Assembly (NCBI GenBank): GCA_041725955.1
Contig: JBGRQE010000088.1
Coordinates: 1 to 12,244 of the forward strand
DNA length: 12,244 nucleotides
Direction: 5' to 3'
Origin: JBGRPZ01 sp041725955
GTDB lineage: Bacteria; Bacteroidota; Bacteroidia; Bacteroidales; JBGRPZ01
The notes beneath the pieces were generated by a model, which saw nothing but the letters and a program-made list of their open reading frames with translations, made no database searches and was not told where the DNA came from. Positions 1 to 6,267 of this stretch are shown in pieces; position 1 is the first letter of the stretch; each line of letters opens with the position of its first letter. Position numbers and translations under genes: made by a program.

Positions 1-8
1 TCCGATCT
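1..8. other. Probable Illumina adapter remnant at contig end
   Basis: The first eight bases, TCCGATCT, are identical to the 3' end of the standard Illumina adapter (...CTCTTCCGATCT). They stop exactly where the left arm of a perfect inverted repeat begins. A chance match of eight bases at the very first position is unlikely. I infer that the window starts at a contig end with untrimmed adapter, so these bases are probably not genomic. Confidence 0.7.
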
Positions 9-150
9 CATATAAACAGAAAAAGTACTGTTTTAGATAGAAAAGCTTAAATTACCCTATTTTTATGAGAATTATTTTTCTTGAAATTTACCTTTCATTA
101 TAGTGATTTCCTAATTTTCTATCTAAAACAGTACTTTTTCTGTTTATATG
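9..150. repeat. Perfect 36-bp inverted repeat with 70-nt spacer
   Basis: Positions 9-44 are the exact reverse complement of 115-150, and pairing stops on both sides (45/114 and 8/151 do not pair). The spacer 45-114 is AT-rich, has stops in all frames and has no perfect TAnnTTTG promoter element in either orientation. No target-site duplication flanks the arms. Possible explanations are a fold-back (snap-back) sequencing or assembly artefact, favoured because the left arm abuts adapter sequence; a MITE-like or IS-end element; or a small invertible segment. No recombinase or transposase gene is in the window. The repeat itself is certain; its biological reality is not. Confidence 0.85.
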
Positions 151-347
151 GGTAAAAACACGATATAATTTAAGGGGGTTAAAATTGGGTGTTTTTCCGT
201 CTTTACAATGATTGAAATAGCCCTTATCTTTGTCACTGATTTATTCATAGCTTTAGAGTTAGTTTTTTTAGCTTTAGGTTTTAGAGTTTAGGTTTTTAGA
301 GTTTTTTAAGGCCGGGTTCCTACCTTATGCTCGGGATTAAAAGACAG
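151..347. other. Non-coding AT-rich stretch with TTTAGAGTT motifs
   Basis: I see no gene here. The motif TTTAGAGTT occurs three times (252-260, 280-288, 295-303), interspersed with TTTAGGTT variants, giving a short degenerate repeat rich in T and G. A weak AT stem pairs 154-161 with 189-196. Because a plus-strand terminator follows at 348, the stretch is probably the 3' untranslated part of a transcript that begins left of the window, or a small non-coding RNA. The sequence cannot separate these. Confidence 0.4.
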
Positions 348-379
348 AGGTTTGTTCAGAGATGGGCAAACCTTTTTTT
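348..379 (+). terminator. Intrinsic terminator of a leftward-lying transcript
   Basis: A 7-bp stem (AGGTTTG 348-354 with CAAACCT 367-373), a 12-nt loop and a run of seven T ending at 379 form a rho-independent terminator reading on the plus strand. No plus-strand coding sequence lies upstream within the window, so it must end a gene to the left or a small RNA. It faces the argR terminator. Confidence 0.7.
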
Positions 380-386
380 GTTTTGT

Positions 387-433
387 CAAAAAAAAGCGGA
401 GATTCGATATGTAATATAAGCATCGAATCTCCG
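387..433 (-). terminator. Intrinsic terminator of argR
   Basis: A perfect 12-bp stem (CGGAGATTCGAT 397-408 with ATCGAATCTCCG 422-433), a 13-nt loop, and a run of A at 388-395 that reads as a T-run on the minus strand. It lies 20 bp past the argR stop codon and closes that transcript. The plus strand has no T-run after the stem, so it acts in one direction. Confidence 0.85.
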
Positions 434-453
434 AAAAACAGGAGTAATAACAG

Positions 454-918
454 TTAAATTTTACCTGAAATTCCAGGTAATATCTTTTTTAAAGTAGACT
501 TTATCAAGTCTCTATCTTTAATATCTTCATTCAAAATCAGCAGAATAGTGTCATCTCCAGCAATCGATCCTATAATTTCTTCGGGTTGATAACTATCAAT
601 CATAGAAGCAATGCTATTTGCAAATGCCGGTAAAGTTTTAACAACAGCCATGTTTCCACTAAAAGTAATTCCCTTAAAGGCATTTGCAAAAACGCTAAGT
701 TCATTTTCATCTTTTATATTTGATGGCAATGAATATATATATCCTTTCTCGGGATGAATAACTTTTATAACATTCAGAGTTTTTAAATCTCTGGATAGTG
801 TAGCTTGTGTTACCTGTATGTCATTTTCAGCTAACTCTGCTACGAGCATTTCCTGACTTGAAATATTCTTCTTTTGAATTAAATCAACTATTTTTGATAA
901 TCTTGTCTTTTTATTCAT
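454..918 (-). CDS. argR: Arginine repressor ArgR
   Basis: Arginine-responsive transcription factor, 154 residues, the usual size for ArgR/AhrC. In this family hexamers bind L-arginine and then ARG boxes, repressing biosynthesis and often activating catabolism. Residues 1-66 form the winged-helix DNA-binding domain with the diagnostic recognition-helix segment TQATLSRDLK (Ser42-Arg43). Residues 75-154 form the oligomerisation and arginine-binding core, with GSIAGDDTIL at 117-126, where Asp122-Asp123 match the ligand-binding Asp pair. The ATG start at 918 is supported by its distance from the domain start and by an ARG-box palindrome four bases upstream, which indicates autorepression. A strong terminator follows directly and no arginine biosynthesis genes adjoin it, so it is a stand-alone regulator gene here. 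Confidence 0.96.
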   Translation of the reverse strand: MNKKTRLSKIVDLIQKKNISSQEMLVAELAENDIQVTQATLSRDLKTLNVIKVIHPEKGYIYSLPSNIKDENELSVFANAFKGITFSGNMAVVKTLPAFANSIASMIDSYQPEEIIGSIAGDDTILLILNEDIKDRDLIKSTLKKILPGISGKI

Positions 919-921
919 TTG

Positions 922-937
922 TTGAATAATTATTCAA
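922..937. promoter_or_regulatory. ARG box operator before argR
   Basis: TTGAATAATTATTCAA is a perfect 16-bp palindrome matching the ARG-box core TGAAT-N4-ATTCA known from enterobacteria and Bacillus. It ends four bases upstream of the argR start codon, so ArgR bound there would block transcription or early elongation. The match is seen directly; autoregulation is inferred. Confidence 0.8.
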
Positions 938-946
938 AAGGAGTGG

Positions 947-976
947 CAAAAATATAAAAATATGCATAACTATACA
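947..976 (-). promoter_or_regulatory. Candidate argR promoter with second, weaker ARG box
   Basis: On the minus strand TATTTTTG (947-954) is an exact match to the Bacteroidota -7 element TAnnTTTG. No clear -33 TTTG is seen. A degenerate ARG box, TGCATAACTATACA (963-976), fits TGnATN4ATnCA and would lie over the -33 region. Its centre is 40 bp, close to four helical turns, from the perfect box at 922-937. The promoter would give a short leader containing the perfect box. Confidence 0.4.
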
Positions 977-983
977 TGTTATT

Positions 984-1727
984 TTACGAATTATGTATAA
1001 TTACCTTTTCCAACGCTCCCTTTAAAATGTTTTGTCTGTCTTCTTTAGGGAATAATTCTATAGCACAGCGTAAACTTGTTCTGGAGATATAATTGTAGTT
1101 CTTTTCAATAAAATTGAAAGTAACCTTCATGTCTCTCTTGCTGATTTCACGAAGCATCCAACCCACAGCTTTTTGAAGAATGTCTTCTGTTACTAATAGT
1201 TTTAGCTGTAGGATTTCTAATGGTTCTTTATATCTTTTTAATCGAATAAAGCTTAAGCAAGAAACAATTCCTATTCTTTGTTCCCAGATGTTTTCTGATA
1301 GTGCTAATTCTTTGAGGAGCTTTAAGGGTTCTGCATAGTCTGTTAGATATTCTCCAATAATTTTTGGTGCAGAACAATCAACCAAATCCCAATTATTTAT
1401 TCCGTTTGTGTTGTTGAGATAGAAGGTTACTATTTTTTTTCTTTCTTCTCTTATCTTAGTTTTCTTATATTTTATGCATAAAATTATCAGTGCAACTCTT
1501 CTTATTTCATGTATTTCTGAATTTATTAAACATTCCAAGTCTTTTAAAGAAAGAGCGATGTTTTTTTTGGCAATTTCATTGATATAGCAGGCTCTAACCC
1601 CAATAAATTTATCTCCTTCTCCGTATCCTCCTTCATAGGCTTTGAAGAATCTGGGGTAAAAAATTGCTTTTTCTTCTTCAATAAAGGGATGTAGTTCGTC
1701 TAAAAGAAGTAGTTCTATTCTATTCAT
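984..1727 (-). CDS. AlkD-like DNA alkylation repair glycosylase
   Basis: HEAT-repeat DNA glycosylase of the DNA alkylation repair (AlkC/AlkD) family, 247 residues, close to the usual 230-240. These cytoplasmic enzymes remove positively charged alkylated bases such as 7-methylguanine and 3-methyladenine. The helical repeats include the signature NNWDLVD at 111-117, where Trp113 and Asp117 match the catalytic-site pair Trp109/Asp113 of Bacillus cereus AlkD. Arg151 in WEQRIGIV fits the DNA-contacting Arg148, and Trp190 in QKAVGWMLRE fits Trp187. All key residues are present, so it looks active. It lies 65 bp upstream of argR on the same strand without a terminator between, so read-through into argR is possible, but no functional link is evident. 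Specificity and AlkD subtype are inferred. Confidence 0.9.
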   Translation of the reverse strand: MNRIELLLLDELHPFIEEEKAIFYPRFFKAYEGGYGEGDKFIGVRACYINEIAKKNIALSLKDLECLINSEIHEIRRVALIILCIKYKKTKIREERKKIVTFYLNNTNGINNWDLVDCSAPKIIGEYLTDYAEPLKLLKELALSENIWEQRIGIVSCLSFIRLKRYKEPLEILQLKLLVTEDILQKAVGWMLREISKRDMKVTFNFIEKNYNYISRTSLRCAIELFPKEDRQNILKGALEKVIIHNS

Positions 1728-1762
1728 AATTTGTTTAAACCTATTTTGTCAAAAAGTAAAAG

Positions 1763-1770
1763 CAAAGCTA
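1763..1770 (-). promoter_or_regulatory. Candidate -7 element for the AlkD-like gene
   Basis: On the minus strand TAGCTTTG matches the Bacteroidota -7 consensus TAnnTTTG exactly and lies 35 bp upstream of the start codon, giving a leader of roughly 28 nt. No good -33 TTTG is found at the expected distance, so this is a motif-level call. It overlaps by two bases an AT-only hairpin (arms 1769-1777 and 1783-1791, 5-nt loop). Confidence 0.35.
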
Positions 1771-1958
1771 TATAATTTGAAGAATTATATAATGAAAATG
1801 GCTTATAAATATAAATTGAAAATATATTAGACTAGTCCTATTCTAGTTATCAATTAATTGTATTACAAAGTCTTAATAAATCTTAAAATATAATAATATG
1901 TAATTGTTTTCTGTTCTTCTCAAAAAATAGAATGAAGTTTTTCAATAATTCATTTCTG

Positions 1959-1995
1959 TTTGAATACCTCCCAAAATAGCTTACTATTATTAGTA
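1959..1995 (+). promoter_or_regulatory. Possible xylose-operon promoter and overlapping operator
   Basis: TTTG at 1959-1962 is followed after 19 bp by TACTATTA (1982-1989), which matches six of eight positions of TAnnTTTG. It would start transcription near 1996, some 29 nt before xylB. The imperfect palindrome TACTA-TTAT-TAGTA (1982-1995) sits over the -7 and would suit a repressor, but no regulator gene adjoins the operon. This is weak. The rest of 1728-2024 holds only AT-rich sequence, including an ACTAG/CTAGT dyad at 1831-1847. Confidence 0.25.
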
Positions 1996-2024
1996 GTTTC
2001 TTCGATTTGTAGAATAGAATAACA

Positions 2025-3497
2025 ATGCCTATGTTATTTATTGGTCTGGACATTGGAAGTTCCTCAATTAAAGGATCTTTGTTTGATGCAGCACAGTCGA
2101 AAATTTTGCGACGTGTGCGTTTTCCCGAAAAGGATATGTTAATTTCTTCACCTGCTCCTGGAATGGCAGAACAGGACCCCGATTTATGGTGGCAAGGAGT
2201 AAGGCAAGTTATACAAGCCTTAATGCTTGGTCAGAATAGTGCCCAGCTTAAGGGGATTGGCATAATTTATCAGATGCATGGATTGGTATGTGTTGACGAA
2301 AATTTGGAGTTGATTAGACCTGCGATTATATGGTGTGACAGTCGTGCTATTGATATAGGCAGAGAGGCAAAATCTAAATTGCCTAAAGAAATTATTCAGA
2401 ACAACACCTTAAATATTCCCGGAAATCTTACTGCATCAAAATTGGCTTGGGTAAAAAAGTATGAGCCCGAAAATTATAAACAGATTTATAAGATTCTATT
2501 ACCTGGAGATTATATTGCCACTAAATTATCGAATGAATGCACTACTACAGAGAGTGGCCTGTCGGAAATGGCTCTTTGGGATTTTAACGCCAAATCACTT
2601 TCTGATGATTTGATAAATTACTTTGACTTTTCGCCTTCTCTTATTCCCGAAATAAAGCATAATGTAGATATTCAGGCTAGAGTTTCAGATCAAGTAGCAA
2701 AGGAACTTAATATTGAAGCAGGAACACCTATTAGCTTTCGGGCTGGCGATCAGGTAGGAAATGCTTTTGCCCTTAATGTTGTAAATGTTGGTGAAGCAGC
2801 TTGTAATGCAGGTACTAGTGGTGTTCTTTATGGGGTTCATTCAAATCATATTGGTGACTTAGAGGGGAGGTTTAATTCTTTATTGCATGCTGCCCCAAAA
2901 GGTGATGAAGAGAAATTGGGTTATTTATTATGTATAAATGGATGCGGTATTTTGTATTCATGGCTTCGTAATAATTTATTTCCCAATAAGACTTATGATG
3001 AATTAAATCAGTTAGCCGAAAATGCTTCAAACGGAATAGATGACTTATTTGTATTTCCTTATGGCAATGGTGCCGAAAGGAGTTTATATAATAAGATTGT
3101 TGGAGGGCATTTTAGTAATATTGATTTCAATAGACATTCGATTAATCATCTGCTTAAGGCTTCTATTGAAGGTATTGCATTTTCTTTCCGCTTGGGTCTG
3201 GATATATTGAATAATCAAGGTATACATTTCGATAAATTGAAAGCTCCGTATGCAAATTTGATGAAGAGCGATTTTTTTACACAAACCCTTACCGATATTA
3301 CCGAAATACCCATTGAACGTAGTTATACCGAAGGTGCAGATGGTGCTGCACGTGGAGCTGCCGTTGGCTCGGGGAATTGTAATTTATCCGAAGTGTTCTC
3401 TTCTCTCGAAACACAAGCTTTATTTACAGCAAAGCATAATTCTTCCTTACAAGAGAAATATGAAGAGTGGAAAGAAAAGTTAATGAAATTATCATAA
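2025..3497 (+). CDS. xylB: Xylulokinase
   Basis: FGGY-family kinase that phosphorylates D-xylulose to D-xylulose 5-phosphate with ATP in the cytoplasm, the second step of xylose use. Its 490 residues are typical. The N-terminal actin-like domain opens with the phosphate-binding segment IGLDIGSSSIKGSLFD (6-21) and contains IIYQMHGLV and IIWCDSRA, the substrate-side segments. AGDQVGNA (240-247) carries the catalytic base Asp242. CNAGTSGVLYG (260-270) and DGAARGAAVGSG (439-450) form the ATP-binding part of the second domain. Xylulose specificity, rather than another FGGY sugar, is supported by xylA 11 bp downstream. Met1 or Met3 (ATG at 2031) could be the true start; the difference is trivial. 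It is the first gene of the operon. Confidence 0.95.
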   Translation: MPMLFIGLDIGSSSIKGSLFDAAQSKILRRVRFPEKDMLISSPAPGMAEQDPDLWWQGVRQVIQALMLGQNSAQLKGIGIIYQMHGLVCVDENLELIRPAIIWCDSRAIDIGREAKSKLPKEIIQNNTLNIPGNLTASKLAWVKKYEPENYKQIYKILLPGDYIATKLSNECTTTESGLSEMALWDFNAKSLSDDLINYFDFSPSLIPEIKHNVDIQARVSDQVAKELNIEAGTPISFRAGDQVGNAFALNVVNVGEAACNAGTSGVLYGVHSNHIGDLEGRFNSLLHAAPKGDEEKLGYLLCINGCGILYSWLRNNLFPNKTYDELNQLAENASNGIDDLFVFPYGNGAERSLYNKIVGGHFSNIDFNRHSINHLLKASIEGIAFSFRLGLDILNNQGIHFDKLKAPYANLMKSDFFTQTLTDITEIPIERSYTEGADGAARGAAVGSGNCNLSEVFSSLETQALFTAKHNSSLQEKYEEWKEKLMKLS

Positions 3498-3508
3498 ATC
3501 TATAACAA

Positions 3509-4831
3509 ATGACTACATCAGGAAAAGAGTTTTTCCCGGAAATAGGAAAAATAAAATATGAAGGAAAAGATTCAAAGAATCCTTATGCCTTTAGATATTA
3601 TGACAAAGATTTAATGGTTGGCGAAAAGACTTTAGGTAAATGGCTAAAGTTTTCTATTGCTTATTGGCATAGCTTCGGGAATATAAGTTCAGATCCCTTT
3701 GGTAAAGCCACAAAAGCATTGCCATGGCTGTATCATAACGATTCTGTAAAAGTAGCTTATAATAAAGCGGATGCAGCATTTGAGCTGATGGCTAAGCTTG
3801 GAATAGATCATTATTGTTTTCATGATTTTGATTTAATTGATGAAGGTGATGACTTAACCGAAAGTGAAGTCCGCCTGCAAATTATTTCCGATTATTTGTT
3901 GGAAAAGCAAAATGAAATGGGGATAAGACCTTTGTGGGGTACTGCAAACTTATTTTCTCATCCACGATATATGAATGGAGCTGCTACCAATCCAGATTTT
4001 CATGTTCTTGCTTCTGCAGGAGCTCAGGTGAAAAATGCATTGGATGTTAGTATTAAGTTGAATGCCGAAAACTTTGTTTTTTGGGGAGGTAGAGAGGGTT
4101 ATATGTCTATAATCAATACTTCAACAAAAATTGAGAAAGAGAATCTTGCCCGATTTTTAAGTGTATGTCGTGACTATGGTAGGAAAAACGGCTTTAAAGG
4201 AACATTCTTTATCGAACCTAAACCTATGGAGCCATGTAAGCATCAGTATGATTATGATGTAGAAACAGTACTCGGATTCTTGTATAAATATAAGTTGGAA
4301 AAAGATTTTAAATTGAATGTAGAGGTGAATCATGCTACTTTGGCAGGGCATACCTTCGAGCATGAGTTGCAAATGGCTTATGATAATAATATGCTCGGAA
4401 GTATTGATGCCAACCGAGGTGATATGCAGAATGGGTGGGATACCGACCAATTTCCTATCGATATATTTGAGTTAACACATGCTATGTTAATTATTTTGGA
4501 GAATGGTGGAATCGTAGATGGTGGAGTAAACTTTGATGCAAAAACCCGTCGTGATTCTACCGACTTAGAAGATTTGATTATTGCTCATATTGCAGGTATG
4601 GATGCTTTTGCCCGTGCTACAATTGCAGCTTATAGAATTCTTACTGAATCAAACTATGCAGAGTGGAAGAGAAATCGTTACCAGTCTTATAGTAAAGGTT
4701 TGGGTAAAGATTTCTCTGACGGCAAACTGGATTTAGAAGATTTAAAAGATTTTGCTTTGGAACATGGCGAGCCATTGCAAATTAGTGGTAAGCAAGAACG
4801 CTTTGAACAACTAATATCCATGTTTATATGA
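3509..4831 (+). CDS. xylA: Xylose isomerase
   Basis: Cytoplasmic metal-dependent isomerase interconverting D-xylose and D-xylulose. Its 440 residues match the longer class II enzymes of Bacteroidota. The TIM-barrel motifs are all present. The catalytic His105 and Asp108 lie in FHDFDL, VFWGGREGY is at 190-198, and Glu236 and Lys238 lie in FIEPKPMEP. NVEVNHATLAGH (270-281) holds Glu272 and His275, GSIDANRGD (297-305) holds Asp300, WDTDQFP (310-316) holds Asp311 and Asp313, and Asp343 lies in GGVNFDAK. These supply the two divalent metal sites. The gene sits between xylB and the transporters; its TGA overlaps the next start codon as ATGA, a sign of translational coupling. Nothing is missing. Confidence 0.98.
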   Translation: MTTSGKEFFPEIGKIKYEGKDSKNPYAFRYYDKDLMVGEKTLGKWLKFSIAYWHSFGNISSDPFGKATKALPWLYHNDSVKVAYNKADAAFELMAKLGIDHYCFHDFDLIDEGDDLTESEVRLQIISDYLLEKQNEMGIRPLWGTANLFSHPRYMNGAATNPDFHVLASAGAQVKNALDVSIKLNAENFVFWGGREGYMSIINTSTKIEKENLARFLSVCRDYGRKNGFKGTFFIEPKPMEPCKHQYDYDVETVLGFLYKYKLEKDFKLNVEVNHATLAGHTFEHELQMAYDNNMLGSIDANRGDMQNGWDTDQFPIDIFELTHAMLIILENGGIVDGGVNFDAKTRRDSTDLEDLIIAHIAGMDAFARATIAAYRILTESNYAEWKRNRYQSYSKGLGKDFSDGKLDLEDLKDFALEHGEPLQISGKQERFEQLISMFI

Positions 4832-6267
4832 TCAATGTTATTTCTCATTACAAGGGTAGAATAATAAGGTTATCTCTAATTGCTACAATTGGAGGACTAT
4901 TATTTGGTTATGATACGGCTGTTGTTAGTGGAACAGTAGATAGTTTACAGCATTTCTTTATTAACAGATTGCATCTTTCTGCTGATGGAGCCAGTTCTGT
5001 TTTAGGATTTACTGTTTCCAGTGCACTTATAGGCTGTATTATAGGTAGTCTTTTTTCGGGAATGATAAATAATCGTCTGGGAAGAAAGAAAACCATGATG
5101 CTTGCGGCAGTATTTTTTCTTATTTCTGCTATTGGTTCTGCAATGCCGGAAATGGTTTTCGGACATATAGGTGATCAGACCACAAACTTTTTACCTGCAT
5201 TTATTACTTATCGAATAATTGGAGGTATAGGAGTAGGTTTAGCATCTATGACATGTCCGGTGTATATTGCTGAAATTGTTCCTCCTAATATCAGGGGGCG
5301 TTTGGTAGCATTAAATCAATTTGCAATTGTACTGGGAATATTGATATCATATTTGGCAAATTATTATATATCTCTTGGAGCTACAGATCGTTGGTTGAAT
5401 CTTGTAGGTTGGAGATATATGTTTGGAGTGGAGGCTATTCCTGCAATTCTGTTCTTATTCTTCTTGTTGTTTGTTCCGGAAAGTCCTTATTGGCATCTGT
5501 TAAAGAATAAGGATCAAAAGGCAAGGAAGACATTGTTCTATCTGTCGCCTGTTGAAATTGCCGAGAAGCATATGTCAGAAATTAAAGAGACCTTGCATCA
5601 TACCAGTTCGAAGATATTATCTTATGGATGGCCTGTTTTGATTGTAGGCTTTTTAATTAATGCTTTCCAACAGTTTACAGGGATCAATATAGTGCTTTAT
5701 TATGCTCCGGATATATTTAAGACCTTAGGAAATTCATTTCAGTCTGCTTTATTGCAAACAGGTTTGATAGGAGTGGTGAATATTCTATTTACAGTAGTTT
5801 CTATGTATACTGTTGATAGTTTAGGTCGTAAAGCGCTATTGGTTATAGGATCGTCAGTGATGAGTTTATCATTGATTATTCTGGGATTTGTATTCTATTT
5901 CCATGTGGGAGGCGTGTTCCCTCTTCTTATGGTGATTATATTTATTGCTGCATTTGCGGTTTCTTGGGGACCTGTTGCATGGGTCGTAAACTCAGAGATT
6001 TTCCCAAGTAAGATTAGGAATAAGGCCTTAGCTGTTTGTATAGCAGTTCAGTGGGCATTTAACTATATAGTTTCTTCAACTTTTCCTTTATTAAATGAGG
6101 ATGCTCATTTAACTAAACTCTTTCATCATGGATTTTCTTTCTGGTTATATGGAATATTGACATTAGTCTCATTATTCTTTGTTATTTTTATGTTACCTGA
6201 AACTCGAAAGAAATCACTTGAAGATATAGAACACTTATGGTTGAGAAGAATGAAGAAGAAAAAGTAA
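4828..6267 (+). CDS. xylE: XylE-like D-xylose:H+ symporter (sugar porter MFS)
   Basis: Inner-membrane sugar transporter of the MFS sugar-porter family, 479 residues with 12 predicted membrane segments. Family motifs are LLFGYDTAVVSG in TM1, NNRLGRKKT (81-89), Arg129 and Glu149 around PVYIAEI, VPESPYW (216-222), LGRKALL (332-338) and LPETRKKSLEDIE (456-468). Compared from memory with E. coli XylE, the proton-coupling Asp is kept (Asp29). So are the sugar contacts: Gln164 (NQFAIVLG), Gln281-Gln282 and Asn287 (QQFTGIN), Trp385 and Gln408 (VQWAFNY). It therefore looks like a working D-xylose symporter supplying xylA and xylB. The start is fixed by the ATGA overlap with xylA. Another pentose or glucose as substrate cannot be excluded. 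Confidence 0.9.
   Translation: MINVISHYKGRIIRLSLIATIGGLLFGYDTAVVSGTVDSLQHFFINRLHLSADGASSVLGFTVSSALIGCIIGSLFSGMINNRLGRKKTMMLAAVFFLISAIGSAMPEMVFGHIGDQTTNFLPAFITYRIIGGIGVGLASMTCPVYIAEIVPPNIRGRLVALNQFAIVLGILISYLANYYISLGATDRWLNLVGWRYMFGVEAIPAILFLFFLLFVPESPYWHLLKNKDQKARKTLFYLSPVEIAEKHMSEIKETLHHTSSKILSYGWPVLIVGFLINAFQQFTGINIVLYYAPDIFKTLGNSFQSALLQTGLIGVVNILFTVVSMYTVDSLGRKALLVIGSSVMSLSLIILGFVFYFHVGGVFPLLMVIIFIAAFAVSWGPVAWVVNSEIFPSKIRNKALAVCIAVQWAFNYIVSSTFPLLNEDAHLTKLFHHGFSFWLYGILTLVSLFFVIFMLPETRKKSLEDIEHLWLRRMKKKK

Noticed and set aside
9..150. The 36-bp repeat as part of a CRISPR array
   Set aside because: The length is CRISPR-like, but the two copies are inverted, not direct. There are only two, the spacer is 70 nt, and no cas gene is present.
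308..380. tRNA, riboswitch or rRNA-operon tail in the GC-richer patch
   Set aside because: GGTTCCTACC recalls a T-loop, but no cloverleaf arms or acceptor stem can be drawn and no known riboswitch core was recognised.
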